A DNA stretch of 64,000 bases. Origin: Pseudomonas fildesensis (lineage in GTDB: Bacteria; Pseudomonadota; Gammaproteobacteria; Pseudomonadales; Pseudomonadaceae). The stretch is from NCBI RefSeq assembly GCF_001050345.1, contig NZ_LFMW01000007.1, positions 62,001-126,000 on the forward strand. The letters run 5' to 3'. Position numbers and translations under genes: made by a program. Of the stretch, positions 43,551 to 52,638 are shown piece after piece (position 1 is the stretch's first letter; the number at the start of each line of letters is the position of its first letter). The notes under the pieces are model-generated. The model saw nothing but the letters and a program-made list of their open reading frames with translations. It had not been told where the DNA came from and did no database searches.

Positions 43551-46280
43551 TCACGCCAGCAAGCCCATCGCCTTGGCTCGCGCCACGGCCTGGGTGCGTC
43601 GCTCCACCCCAAGTTTGCTGTTGATGTGGCTGGCGTGGGTCTTGACGGTGTGCAGGGAGATAAACAGCTGGTTGCTGATTTCCTGGTTTGAGCAGCCTTG
43701 GGCGATCAGTTGCAGGACCGCCAACTCGCGCGTGCTCAGGGTTTCGTGGGTGGTCGCGACCTCGGGCGTCACCACCGCGGGGAGAAGCGCGAGCAGACTC
43801 TGGTGCAGCAGACCCTGCGGGTCTTTGCCCAATTGCTCGCGCATCCAGTCCGGATACCCCTCCAACAAGCGCTGGAACGGCTGCAACGCACCTCCGGCGC
43901 CCGCTTCAAAGGCCCGGGCCAGTACCGGCCGCGCCTTGGCTTCCTGACCGCACTCCAGCAGCAACTGCGCCTGCTGGGTCAGCGCCATCAGGGCAATCAT
44001 CTGGCGCCCGCTGTTGTGGGCCTGTTGCGCCAGGTCTTCGAGCCGCTCCAGCGCCGCCTGGGGCTGATGGCGGACGGCATCGAGTGCGGCTTGTTGCAGC
44101 CCGATATGTTGCGGCAAGTGCGGGTGGAATTCCGGTGCAGCGGCGGCCTGTTTGCCGTGATAAGTCTGCCCCAGGCGCGTCAGCCAGGCATCCGCCAGGT
44201 CGGTGCGGCCTTGAGCCAGCCACAGTTCGCATTTGATCAGGGTAATCATCGCCAGGTAGTAGATCGGCGGCACATCCCAGATATGCATCAAGCGTTCGGC
44301 TTCGGCGAGTTCGGCGAAGGCTTTGGCGAAGTCGTTACGGCGCCCTTCGAAGTTGGCGATCACGCAATGGCCGATCAGTACGCTGATATCGCGGCAGGCG
44401 CGGGCTTCGGTGAGGCCGGCGCGCAGGCGTTCCATACCGGCTTCGGGCTGATTGCGCACCAGCAGCAAATAGCCTTCGTAAAGCGACAGTCGCGCACGCA
44501 CGGCGTACAACCGCTGGGGCGCGAGGCCGTGCAAGCGTTGCAAGCCTTGGCGCACTTCATCGAGCGACCGCAGGATTTCGCCGCGCGCCTGCAACACACG
44601 CGCACGGTCGTAGTGGGCCAGGGCTTCAAACAGCGGGTTGCCGACGCGCTGCGCCAGCTCCAGTGATTCACGGTTCAGGCCACGGGCGCGCCACAGGTCA
44701 GCATCGACGATAGCCAGGTTGGACAGGGTCGACAGGCACATCAGCCGCTGCCCGTAACGGCGCTGCGGCAGGCTCTCCAAGGCCTCGCTGCAATAGCGCT
44801 GGGTCAATTCGCGATCACCCCGGCCACGGGCGATAATCCCGCTCAACGCCAGCCATTGGGCCAGCATCGACTTTTGCGCAGTGGCCGAGGGTGCGGGCAG
44901 GAAACGACTGAGGTAGCCGGACAACTCTTCCGCCGCATCCAACTGGCAGGCGAGCCCCAAGGCCCAGCTGTAGAGCACGATCAACCGCGGCGTGCTGATC
45001 AGCAAGCTGTCGGGCAAGTCCATCTTCCAGCGAAGCAGCATGCCGACATTCTGCTCGGCCAGCAGTTGTTCTTCGGACAGGTTCTGCACCAGGTTCGCCG
45101 CCACATCGAGATGGCCGGCGCGCAACGCCTGCTCCACCGCTTCATCGATCAAGCCCTGGGCGTTGAACCAACGGCACGCGCGCAGGTGCAGGCTGGCGGC
45201 CGGCAATACATTGCTGCTCGCGCGGCGGGTGCGCAGCAGATCGGAGAACAAATGATGATAACGGTACCAATGCCCCTGCTCGTCCAAGGGCACCAGAAAC
45301 ACCTGGTGGGCTTGCAGGTAACGCAGGATCTCGGCGCTGTCATGGGCTTCGCGCACGGCATCGCACAACTCGCTGCAGAAGCGGTCTTGGGGAGCGGTGT
45401 CGAACAGGAACGCCTGCACCTCGGGCGGCAGGCAGTCGATCACTTCTTCCAGCAGGTAGTCGCGGATCAGCCCTTCCCCACCGTGCAGGCTTTGCGGCAA
45501 GGCGCCCTCGTTGCCGGCTTCGGAAGCCGCCAGCAGCCAAAAGCGCAGGCCGGCCACCCAGCCTTCGCTGCGGCGGATCAGGTTGTCGAGGGCTTCACCA
45601 CTCAAGGAACTGCTGTGACGATCCAGCAACGCCTGGGATTCGGCATGGGTCAGGCGCAGGTCTTGCTCGTGCAACTCCAGCAAGTGCCGTGACAACCGCA
45701 AGCGCGCCAGATGCCAGTCCGGGCGCTGGCGGCTGGTGACCAGTACCAACAAGCCGTCGGGCAAATGATTGAGGAAAAATTGCAGGCAACGATCAAGCAC
45801 CGGGCCCTGGGCCAGATGGTAGTCATCCAGCACCAGCAGCAGCGGTGCACGGGTGGACAAATGCACCGTCAGCTCATCGAGCAGGCCGTCGAGCCATTCT
45901 TCAAAGGCGAAGGGTTGATGACGCTGACGCATCTTCAGCAGGCCCAGGGATTGGGCGCCGATTTGCGGGAAGTATTGTTGAAGACCATCGAGCAGGCGCT
46001 CGAGAAAACGCCCCGGGTCGTTGTCCCGTGGGCTCAGGCCCAGCCACAGGCTTTGCCAGTGAGCCGGCAGGCCCTGGCAGAACTCCACCGCCAACGAACT
46101 CTTGCCGAACCCAGCCGGTGCGCTGACCAGCAGCAACCGCCCTTCCAGGCCGGCGCTCAGCCGTTCACACAGGCGGGGGCGCAGCACGTAGCCGTCAGGC
46201 AGCGGAGGCCTGTAGAAGCGACCTTCCAGGGTCGGGACTACCCTACTGGCAGGCCCTTGGATTCGGGACAGATCAGTCAT
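43551..46280 (-). CDS. MalT-like LuxR-family ATP-dependent transcriptional activator
   Basis: A 909-residue STAND-type regulator. The ATPase domain has Walker A SAPAGFGKSSLAVEF (about residues 53-67) and Walker B LLLVLDDYHLA, a winged-helix and TPR-like superhelical sensor region fill the middle, and a LuxR helix-turn-helix closes the protein (LSTRELAVLQLIAQG, NQLFISLHTVKTHASHIN). ATG 46280 (MTDLSRIQGP) gives the usual N terminus; ATG 46313 is an alternative. Inducers of such proteins are small metabolites. Its neighbours on the same strand suggest it controls the DUF1329/DUF1302 genes. Confidence 0.92.
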   Translation of the reverse strand: MTDLSRIQGPASRVVPTLEGRFYRPPLPDGYVLRPRLCERLSAGLEGRLLLVSAPAGFGKSSLAVEFCQGLPAHWQSLWLGLSPRDNDPGRFLERLLDGLQQYFPQIGAQSLGLLKMRQRHQPFAFEEWLDGLLDELTVHLSTRAPLLLVLDDYHLAQGPVLDRCLQFFLNHLPDGLLVLVTSRQRPDWHLARLRLSRHLLELHEQDLRLTHAESQALLDRHSSSLSGEALDNLIRRSEGWVAGLRFWLLAASEAGNEGALPQSLHGGEGLIRDYLLEEVIDCLPPEVQAFLFDTAPQDRFCSELCDAVREAHDSAEILRYLQAHQVFLVPLDEQGHWYRYHHLFSDLLRTRRASSNVLPAASLHLRACRWFNAQGLIDEAVEQALRAGHLDVAANLVQNLSEEQLLAEQNVGMLLRWKMDLPDSLLISTPRLIVLYSWALGLACQLDAAEELSGYLSRFLPAPSATAQKSMLAQWLALSGIIARGRGDRELTQRYCSEALESLPQRRYGQRLMCLSTLSNLAIVDADLWRARGLNRESLELAQRVGNPLFEALAHYDRARVLQARGEILRSLDEVRQGLQRLHGLAPQRLYAVRARLSLYEGYLLLVRNQPEAGMERLRAGLTEARACRDISVLIGHCVIANFEGRRNDFAKAFAELAEAERLMHIWDVPPIYYLAMITLIKCELWLAQGRTDLADAWLTRLGQTYHGKQAAAAPEFHPHLPQHIGLQQAALDAVRHQPQAALERLEDLAQQAHNSGRQMIALMALTQQAQLLLECGQEAKARPVLARAFEAGAGGALQPFQRLLEGYPDWMREQLGKDPQGLLHQSLLALLPAVVTPEVATTHETLSTRELAVLQLIAQGCSNQEISNQLFISLHTVKTHASHINSKLGVERRTQAVARAKAMGLLA

Positions 46281-46415
46281 CGCCGGGCTCTTGTAGAAGG
46301 CTGTTGTCGGCATTGCAGATGTCCGCAGACTAGCGGTAAAAGCGGCGGGTTTGTAGATCTTTGCAACATTTGCCTGAAAAAGAACTGAGACAAGAAATAT
46401 CGCCACAAACAAAAA

Positions 46416-46504
46416 GTGGGAGGGGGCTTGCTCCCGATAGAGGCGGATCAGTCAATGCATGCGCTGACTGTCACACCGCTATCGGGAGCAAAGCCCCCTC
46501 CCAC
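46416..46504. repeat. REPIN-like 89-bp element (copy 1)
   Basis: Starts GTGGGAGGGGGCTTGCTCCC and ends with the reverse-complement arm GGGAGCAAAGCCCCCTCCCAC (one inserted A). Inside, TCAGTCAATGCATGCGCTGACTG forms a second hairpin. A second copy of the same outer length lies at 63367-63455. It is the doublet-REP layout spread in P. fluorescens by RAYT transposases. Confidence 0.8.
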
Positions 46505-46523
46505 ATTGAGTCACTCGTGCAGC

Positions 46524-47888
46524 TTAGCGAACACCGTCCTGGCGCAGGGCCGCGGGGGTGAAGTCGCTGGTGGTGGCGGTGAAGCCGAAGTCATACGCCT
46601 GCTTCTCTTCGTTCTTCATGCCAAGGGCCAGGTAGCGGCCGGACTGCAGGTCGTAGAGGGTTTCGATCGCGTACCACGGCACTTGTTTGTCGTAGTAGTT
46701 CTCGCCATGGGCCTCGGCGACGCGCCAGAGCTGGCCACGACCGTCGTAGTGATCGATCACGGCGGCTTGCCAGGTGTCTTCGTCGATGAAGAAGTCACGC
46801 TTGGCATAGATGTGGCGTTGGCCTTCCTTCAAGGTCGCGACCACGTGCCAGACGCGGCGCAGCTCGTAACGTGCGAGGTCCTGGTTGATATGGCCAGCCT
46901 TGATGATGTCGGCGTACTTGAGCTTCGGATCGTCGATCTTGTAGCTGTTGGAGGCGATGTAGATTTCTTTCTTGCCTTCCAGCTTCCAGTCGTAACGGTC
47001 CGGGGCACCGTTGTACATGTCGAGGTTGTCGGACGTACGCAGGCCATCGGCGGCAGTACCCGGCCCGTCATAGGACACTTGCGGCGCCCGACGCACACGG
47101 CGCTGGCCGGCGTTGTAGACCCACGCCGAACGCGGCTCTTTCACCTGGTCCAGGGTTTCGTGCACCAGCAGCACACCACCGGCCAGACGCGCCGGCGCGG
47201 TCACTTGCTGCTTGAAGTAGAACAACACGTTGCCCGGGTTTTTCGGATCGAAATCCTTCATTTTGTCGCGGAACACGAACTGGTCTTTGAAATACACCAG
47301 GCTGAACGAACCGTTGGTTTGCGGCGTGGCCTGGGTGACCAGGCGAGTCACGCTGCCGCCGCGATAGCGGGTGATGTGGTTCCAGATAACCTCGACGCCG
47401 CTTTTGGGAATCGGGAACGGTACGGCGGTTTCGAAGTTTTCCAGGCCGTTGCCGCCGGACACCAGGTTGGTGGTGGTGGCGTTTTTCTTGATGGCCGCGA
47501 ACACATCGGCCGGCACGGTAGCGCCGCGATGGCTCGGGTAGACCGGCATCTTGAAGGTTTCCGGGTAACGCTTGAACATCGCGTACTGCCCAGGGGCCAG
47601 TTTGTCTTTGTACTGCTCGACGTTCTGCGCAGTAATGGTGAATTGGGGTTGTTCACTGGCGTATGGGTTGGCCAGGAACCCACGGGCATCGACGGCGCCG
47701 GCGTTGGTGGGCAGCGGCGACCATTTAGGAATGGTGCCTGCTGCGTTACCGGCCATTTCAGCGCCCATCGGGGTCAGGGTTGTGCCCAGCTTGGCGGCTT
47801 CATCCGCCGACACTGCCGCCATGACGCTTCCCGCCATTAGCGACAGCCCCAGCACACCCGCCTGCAACAGATTTTTGGTTATTTTCAT
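46524..47888 (-). CDS. DUF1329 periplasmic / outer-membrane-associated protein
   Basis: A 454-residue exported protein with a signal peptide (about residues 1-24, ending SVMA). It is full-length for DUF1329 and belongs to the LolA/LolB-like fold group that binds lipids or lipoprotein acyl chains. YRGGSVTRLVTQATPQTNGS and VYNAGQRRVRRAP are typical family stretches. It follows the DUF1302 gene by 28 bp, the usual pairing in pseudomonads, and probably forms a lipophilic substrate handling pair with it. Confidence 0.9.
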   Translation of the reverse strand: MKITKNLLQAGVLGLSLMAGSVMAAVSADEAAKLGTTLTPMGAEMAGNAAGTIPKWSPLPTNAGAVDARGFLANPYASEQPQFTITAQNVEQYKDKLAPGQYAMFKRYPETFKMPVYPSHRGATVPADVFAAIKKNATTTNLVSGGNGLENFETAVPFPIPKSGVEVIWNHITRYRGGSVTRLVTQATPQTNGSFSLVYFKDQFVFRDKMKDFDPKNPGNVLFYFKQQVTAPARLAGGVLLVHETLDQVKEPRSAWVYNAGQRRVRRAPQVSYDGPGTAADGLRTSDNLDMYNGAPDRYDWKLEGKKEIYIASNSYKIDDPKLKYADIIKAGHINQDLARYELRRVWHVVATLKEGQRHIYAKRDFFIDEDTWQAAVIDHYDGRGQLWRVAEAHGENYYDKQVPWYAIETLYDLQSGRYLALGMKNEEKQAYDFGFTATTSDFTPAALRQDGVR

Positions 47889-47916
47889 GTTCTGGTCTTC
47901 CTGAAATGCAGTGTGC

Positions 47917-49776
47917 TTAGAAGTTGGCGCCGAAGCTCAAAGCGACGAAGTCGCGGTCATCCACCGTGCTGAACTTGCCACCAAAGAAGTTGGTGTAGGC
48001 CAGGCTGGCGGTGTAGGTGTTCTGGTATTCGGCATCCAGCCCCAGGCTGACAGCTTTGCGACCTTCCTCGAAGTTGCCGCCAGGGCCTGGCGAGTAACCT
48101 TTGACGTCATGGGACCAAGCCACGTTAGGCTTGAAGTTGACGCCAGCAAATACATCCGGGTATTCCCAGATGGCACGAGCACGGTAGCCCCAGGACGTTG
48201 CGGTGGTGTAACCGTCGTTGTTGCAGTTAGTGTTCAGGCCGGAGGCGTTGGCCAGACCTGCGCCGTTGGCCGTCGAGTTGTTGAGGGCGTTGCAGAACCC
48301 ACCCGGCAGGCTGCCTGGGCCAAACACCGGATCACGGCCATAACGAGCTTCTGACTTGCTTTCCAGGCCGCCCACATGGGTCACGCCAATTTCACCCACC
48401 GTTGTCAGGCGGCTGGCGCCCATGACCTGATCGAAGAAGTGCGTGAAGGTGGTCTGGAACTGGGTCACTTCCTTACGGTTGTAGCCATGCAGGTCCTGGC
48501 CCGGCGAGCCTTTGAGCACGGACGCATTGCCAAAGCCCGGAATCGGCGTGACACCGGCGTAAAGAATGTCAGTGGTGCTCAGTTGCACAGGCGCATTCGG
48601 CCGGTAGCTCAACTCACCGCTCCATGCGGTGCCGGTAGGCAGCGTGGTGGAAAAACTCAAACCATAGAGACGGATGTCTTCCGGATACTCGACGAAGTAG
48701 TTCGAACTACCGGCCACGATCAACGGACGCAATGCGGCCAGCGGCCCCAGTGGACGGGTATACGCCGACGATGGCGCGCCCTGTGCGCTGAAGATCGGCG
48801 CACGGCTATGGTAATTCATGAAGTACGCGCCGAACTCAGTGTCCAGCGGTTCGAAGTTGTAGTGCATGGCCACGCCGAACTGGCCACTGTCGCGGGCATC
48901 ACGATCCGGACCGCGACGCACCAGCACGCCTTCACTGTTGACGTCCACACCCAGGGCATTCAACGTCGGCAAGGCAGCACCCGGAATGGTCGAGCGCTTG
49001 TTCAGTACCCGCAGGTTGTTATCGCAGCCATCTGAAATCACGTCCGGCTGCGAGAAGAACGTCCCGCAGTTATCGGTAACGGTCTGATCCCATTCCAACT
49101 GATAAAACGCCTCTGCCGACAAGTTATCGGTCAGGGTTTGCGACACATAGAACATGTTGACCGGAATCAAGCCTTCCTTGATTTCAGCCCCCGGACGACG
49201 GAACGCCGACACATCGATCGGGTTGATGGAGTTGATACCGCCACCGATGAAGGTACTTTCACCCCAGCTCACTACCTGCTTACCGAAGCGCACGTTGCCT
49301 GGCTGATCGGCAATCGAGTAGTTGTGATAGATGAACGCATCGAGAATCTGCCCGCCGGAGGACTTGGCGCCCTCTTTGCGGTTGTTGTCGCTGATGTCCT
49401 TGAACTGACGACTTTCGTCTTTCAACTCAAAGTCGTACCAGTATTTGCCGCGCACAAAGACGCCGGTATCGCCGTATTTCAGTTCCAGGTCATGAATGCC
49501 CTTGAAGATCTTCGAGAACGTCTCACCGCGCTTGAAGTTCAAGTGGCCGTCATCAGACGTTTGGGACAAGCCCTTGCCGCCGTTGTTGGCACCGATCAAG
49601 TCACTGTTGGGCTTGGCCGTAGACCAACTGGCTCCCACAGAAAGCGACGAGTCAAAGCTCCCTTCGATTTCACCGATATTGAAACTGACGCCGAATGCGG
49701 GCCCGGCGAGCGTAGAGGCGAGACTGACGGCCAGGGGCAGTCTTGCCCGGCGCCAGAACTGGTTTACTGAGGTCAT
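47917..49776 (-). CDS. DUF1302 outer-membrane beta-barrel protein
   Basis: A 619-residue protein with a signal peptide (about residues 1-29, GPAFG) and strand-rich sequence ending in Phe (VALSFGANF), as for outer-membrane barrels. The N-terminal GEIEGSFDSSLSVGASWST and GLSQTSDDGHLNFKRGETFS are characteristic of DUF1302. The family is related to long-chain fatty acid and hydrocarbon porins by context, and is nearly always next to DUF1329. A candidate promoter lies at 49922-49956. Confidence 0.9.
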   Translation of the reverse strand: MTSVNQFWRRARLPLAVSLASTLAGPAFGVSFNIGEIEGSFDSSLSVGASWSTAKPNSDLIGANNGGKGLSQTSDDGHLNFKRGETFSKIFKGIHDLELKYGDTGVFVRGKYWYDFELKDESRQFKDISDNNRKEGAKSSGGQILDAFIYHNYSIADQPGNVRFGKQVVSWGESTFIGGGINSINPIDVSAFRRPGAEIKEGLIPVNMFYVSQTLTDNLSAEAFYQLEWDQTVTDNCGTFFSQPDVISDGCDNNLRVLNKRSTIPGAALPTLNALGVDVNSEGVLVRRGPDRDARDSGQFGVAMHYNFEPLDTEFGAYFMNYHSRAPIFSAQGAPSSAYTRPLGPLAALRPLIVAGSSNYFVEYPEDIRLYGLSFSTTLPTGTAWSGELSYRPNAPVQLSTTDILYAGVTPIPGFGNASVLKGSPGQDLHGYNRKEVTQFQTTFTHFFDQVMGASRLTTVGEIGVTHVGGLESKSEARYGRDPVFGPGSLPGGFCNALNNSTANGAGLANASGLNTNCNNDGYTTATSWGYRARAIWEYPDVFAGVNFKPNVAWSHDVKGYSPGPGGNFEEGRKAVSLGLDAEYQNTYTASLAYTNFFGGKFSTVDDRDFVALSFGANF

Positions 49777-50106
49777 CGACGCTACTCCATGTGCATTATT
49801 GTTATGGCAGTGAGTTCTTTCTGTGATGCTTGTAACGGCCGGAATACAACGATTCCAATGCCGCCTGGCAACTGAACCTCCATGGCCCGAAGCGACGCAT
49901 CCTTGAAAAACTCTGGGAGGGACTATAGCCAGCAGGGGGTACCGCTTGATCCCTCTAAAGTGTGATTTGCATCACCAACCCGTCTGCCACAGCCCTTTCG
50001 CCATGTCGGCGAAGGCCGACGCGGGAAGGATGGCTGAAAATTGGCAAATCACAAGTAAAGGCTTGAAGTAGAGCATTGCCGTGCTATTTGGGCACGGCAA
50101 ATCAGC
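49777..50106. other. 330-bp intergenic region between the DUF1302 gene and the acyl-CoA ligase gene
   Basis: No gene is supported. Besides the candidate promoter it contains a hairpin GCCGTGC-TATTTGG-GCACGGC (50078-50098) without a T-tract, which may mark the end of the unit coming from the left or stabilise the ligase mRNA end, and three copies of the octamer-like CAAATCA (one on the - strand near 49968, two on the + strand near 50047 and 50098). Confidence 0.5.
49922..49956 (-). promoter_or_regulatory. Candidate activator-dependent promoter of the DUF1302-DUF1329 genes
   Basis: On the - strand a TATAGT -10 hexamer (49927-49922) has no good -35; the region 17 bp upstream is instead part of an imperfect inverted repeat AGGGGGT...CCCTCT (49934-49940 and 49951-49956). 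A good -10 without a -35, plus a repeat at the -35 position, is the pattern of a positively controlled promoter. The MalT-like regulator at 43551-46280 is the obvious candidate. Confidence 0.35.
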
Positions 50107-51789
50107 TCAGAGGGTCGACAGGAAGGTGCTGTTGTTGGCTTGCCATTCGATGATGTCAACGCGGATACGTTTTTTGTCGAGTTTTCCTACACTGGTCTTG
50201 GGAATTTCAGTAACAACGGCGATCTGGCTCGGAATCGCCCACTTGCTCAAATGGCCCAATTCAACGAACGGCTTGAGGTGTTCCTTGAGCTCACGGGCTC
50301 CTATCACATGGCCATCACGCACTACCAGCAAGGCAAACGGGCGCTCGCCCCACTGCGGGTCGGCGATGCCCACCACCGCTACTTCGCGTACCGCCGGGTG
50401 GCGGCTGACCAGGTCTTCGAGGGCCAGGGAGGAAATCCACTCGCCACCGGTCTTGATCACATCCTTGATGCGGTCGCGAATATCGATCACGCCGAAGGCA
50501 TCCAGCGTGGCCACGTCGCCGGTGTGCATCCAGCCGCCTTCCCACAACTCGGCGCCCTTTTGCGGCTCTTTGTAATAGCCCTCGGTCAGCCACGGCGCGC
50601 GTAGCACCAGTTCGCCCTGGGACTCGCCATCGGCGGGCAGGAAATTGCCGTCGCCGTCGATGATCGCTGCCTCCACCAGCGGTCCAGGCACGCCGGCCTT
50701 GATGCGGTAAGTGGTGCGTTCGTCCTCGGTGCCCGCCATCAACTCTTCGTTGAGGTGGGCGCAAGAAACCAGCGGCCCGGTCTCGGACATGCCATACGCG
50801 GCGGTCAGCTGAATACCACGCGCCTTGGACGCTTCATACAGCGAGCGATTGAGGGCGCTGCCGCCGATGACGATTTTCCAGCCGCCAAAATCCACGTCCT
50901 GGGCGGCCTTGGCGTTGAGCACCATTTGCAGGATGGTCGGCACGCAGTGTGAAAAGGTGACCTTCTCCTTGCGCCACAACTCCACCAGGTATTCCGGGTC
51001 GTAACGGCCGGGGTAGACCTGTTTCAGCCCGAGCATAGTCGCCACATACGGCAGGCCCCAGGCGTGTACGTGGAACATCGGCGTGATCGGCATATACACG
51101 TCGTTGGTGCCCAGCAGCCGCACGCTGTCGATGCTGCCCATGATGGTCGCCACGCCGATGGTGTGCAGCACCAGTTGGCGATGGGTGAAGTACACGCCCT
51201 TGGGATTGCCGGTGGTGCCGGTGGTGTAGAAGGTAGTGGCGACGGAATTTTCGTCAAAATCCTGGAAGTCGTACTTCGGGCTGGCCGCGGCCAGCAGGGT
51301 TTCGTACTCGCCCACCAGGTTGGGTAGCTCGGCGGTCTTGGAGTCGCCGTCGGTGAGCAGCAGGGTCTTGTCGACAGTGGTGAGTTGCCCGGCGATCGCC
51401 TGGTAGAGCCCCACGAACTCGCTGTTGACCAGCACAAAGCGGTCCTCGGCATGGTTCATGGTGTAGAGAATCTGTTCCGGCGACAGGCGCACGTTGATGG
51501 TGTGGATCACCGCGCCGATCATCGGGATAGCAAACATGCATTCCAGGTAACGATGACTGTCCCAATCCATCACCGCCACGGTGTCACCGGCCTTGACCCC
51601 GGCTTCGGTGAGCACATTGGCCAGGCGCGCGACCCGCTCGATCAGCGTCGGGTAGGTGTAGCGCAGTTTGTCGCGATAGACGATTTCCCGGGTCTTCTCG
51701 TAACGGGTCCCGGACATCAACAGGCGCTTGATCAACAGCGGGTATTGGTAAGCACCTTCGGCGGGGGGGATAACACGGGTCTGCAACAT
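50107..51789 (-). CDS. Acyl-CoA ligase (AMP-binding; medium/long-chain fatty acid type)
   Basis: A 560-residue adenylate-forming enzyme that activates a carboxylic acid to its CoA thioester. The P-loop motif TTFYTTGTTGNPKGVYFTHR, the A5-like AAYGMSETGP, GWMHTGDVATLD and DRIKDVIKTGGEW are all intact, as is the C-terminal Lys region (KTSVGKLDKKRI). The closest described group is the AlkK/medium-chain type. Location after DUF1302/DUF1329 suggests it processes the lipophilic compound those proteins import. Confidence 0.93.
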   Translation of the reverse strand: MLQTRVIPPAEGAYQYPLLIKRLLMSGTRYEKTREIVYRDKLRYTYPTLIERVARLANVLTEAGVKAGDTVAVMDWDSHRYLECMFAIPMIGAVIHTINVRLSPEQILYTMNHAEDRFVLVNSEFVGLYQAIAGQLTTVDKTLLLTDGDSKTAELPNLVGEYETLLAAASPKYDFQDFDENSVATTFYTTGTTGNPKGVYFTHRQLVLHTIGVATIMGSIDSVRLLGTNDVYMPITPMFHVHAWGLPYVATMLGLKQVYPGRYDPEYLVELWRKEKVTFSHCVPTILQMVLNAKAAQDVDFGGWKIVIGGSALNRSLYEASKARGIQLTAAYGMSETGPLVSCAHLNEELMAGTEDERTTYRIKAGVPGPLVEAAIIDGDGNFLPADGESQGELVLRAPWLTEGYYKEPQKGAELWEGGWMHTGDVATLDAFGVIDIRDRIKDVIKTGGEWISSLALEDLVSRHPAVREVAVVGIADPQWGERPFALLVVRDGHVIGARELKEHLKPFVELGHLSKWAIPSQIAVVTEIPKTSVGKLDKKRIRVDIIEWQANNSTFLSTL

Positions 51790-51921
51790 ACGAATCCCTT
51801 TTTATGACTGCACGGTCTTGGCTTGAAGACCTGCACTGTAGAGACGTTATGTTTCAGCCAAATCAGCCAAAGGAATGATTTGCAGAGCCCAGTGAATGCT
51901 AGCTTTGCGCCAGTATTCGGC

Positions 51922-52554
51922 TTATTTCATGCTGGTAAACGCCAGTTTCACGCCGATGGCAATCAGGACCGCCCCCATGGTCCGATCAAACCAATGCCCC
52001 ATCCGCGCAAAACCTGCACGCACCCGCTGCTGGCTGAACAACATCGCCACCAGGCAGAACCACAACGCCGTCGCCACCGCCAGGTACACGCCGTAACCAG
52101 CCTGGATCGCCAGCGGCGTGTGCGGGTTGATCACTACGGTAAACAGCGACAGGAAGAACAGCGTGGCCTTGGGGTTCAAGCCGTTGGTCACGAAGCCCGC
52201 GGTAAACGCGCCGCGAGGAGTGCGTTCGCCCACTTCGCGGTGCAATTCGCCTTCTACGGCAGGCTTGGCCGGCTGCGCGCGCAGGGCTTTGAAGCCGATG
52301 TACAGCAGGTACGCGGCCGCCGCCCATTTCAGCGCGTTGAACAGCACGATGGACTGGGACACGATCAGGCCGATGCCCAGCAGCGAATAACCCACATGCA
52401 GGAAAATCGCCGAGCCCACGCCCAGTGCGGTCCAGGTGCCGGCGCGGCGGCCATGGGTCACGCTTTCACGTACTACTACCGCGAAATCCGGGCCGGGGCT
52501 GGCCACCGCCAACAAGTGAATCAGGGCTACTGTCAAAAACTCGGCGGCGTACAT
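51922..52554 (-). CDS. LysE-family amino-acid exporter / translocator
   Basis: A 210-residue inner-membrane protein with about six membrane segments. The N-terminal MYAAEFLTVALIHLLAVASPGPDFAVVV carries the LysE/RhtB signature SPGPDF. ATG 52554 sits five bases after GGAG; the frame could also open at GTG 52560. Substrate unknown; relatives export homoserine lactones, threonine or other amino acids. It is divergent from the dehydrogenase gene. Confidence 0.92.
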   Translation of the reverse strand: MYAAEFLTVALIHLLAVASPGPDFAVVVRESVTHGRRAGTWTALGVGSAIFLHVGYSLLGIGLIVSQSIVLFNALKWAAAAYLLYIGFKALRAQPAKPAVEGELHREVGERTPRGAFTAGFVTNGLNPKATLFFLSLFTVVINPHTPLAIQAGYGVYLAVATALWFCLVAMLFSQQRVRAGFARMGHWFDRTMGAVLIAIGVKLAFTSMK

Positions 52555-52638
52555 ACTCACTCCATTAAGTAACGGATTATTTCATCTGATAGGCTCGGCA
52601 GGTTACGCCTTCGAACCCTGTCGCAAAAGGTACAGTTG

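Noticed and set aside
50078..50098. GCCGTGC / GCACGGC hairpin near the acyl-CoA ligase 3' end as a terminator
   Set aside because: The stem is good but no T-tract follows on either strand.
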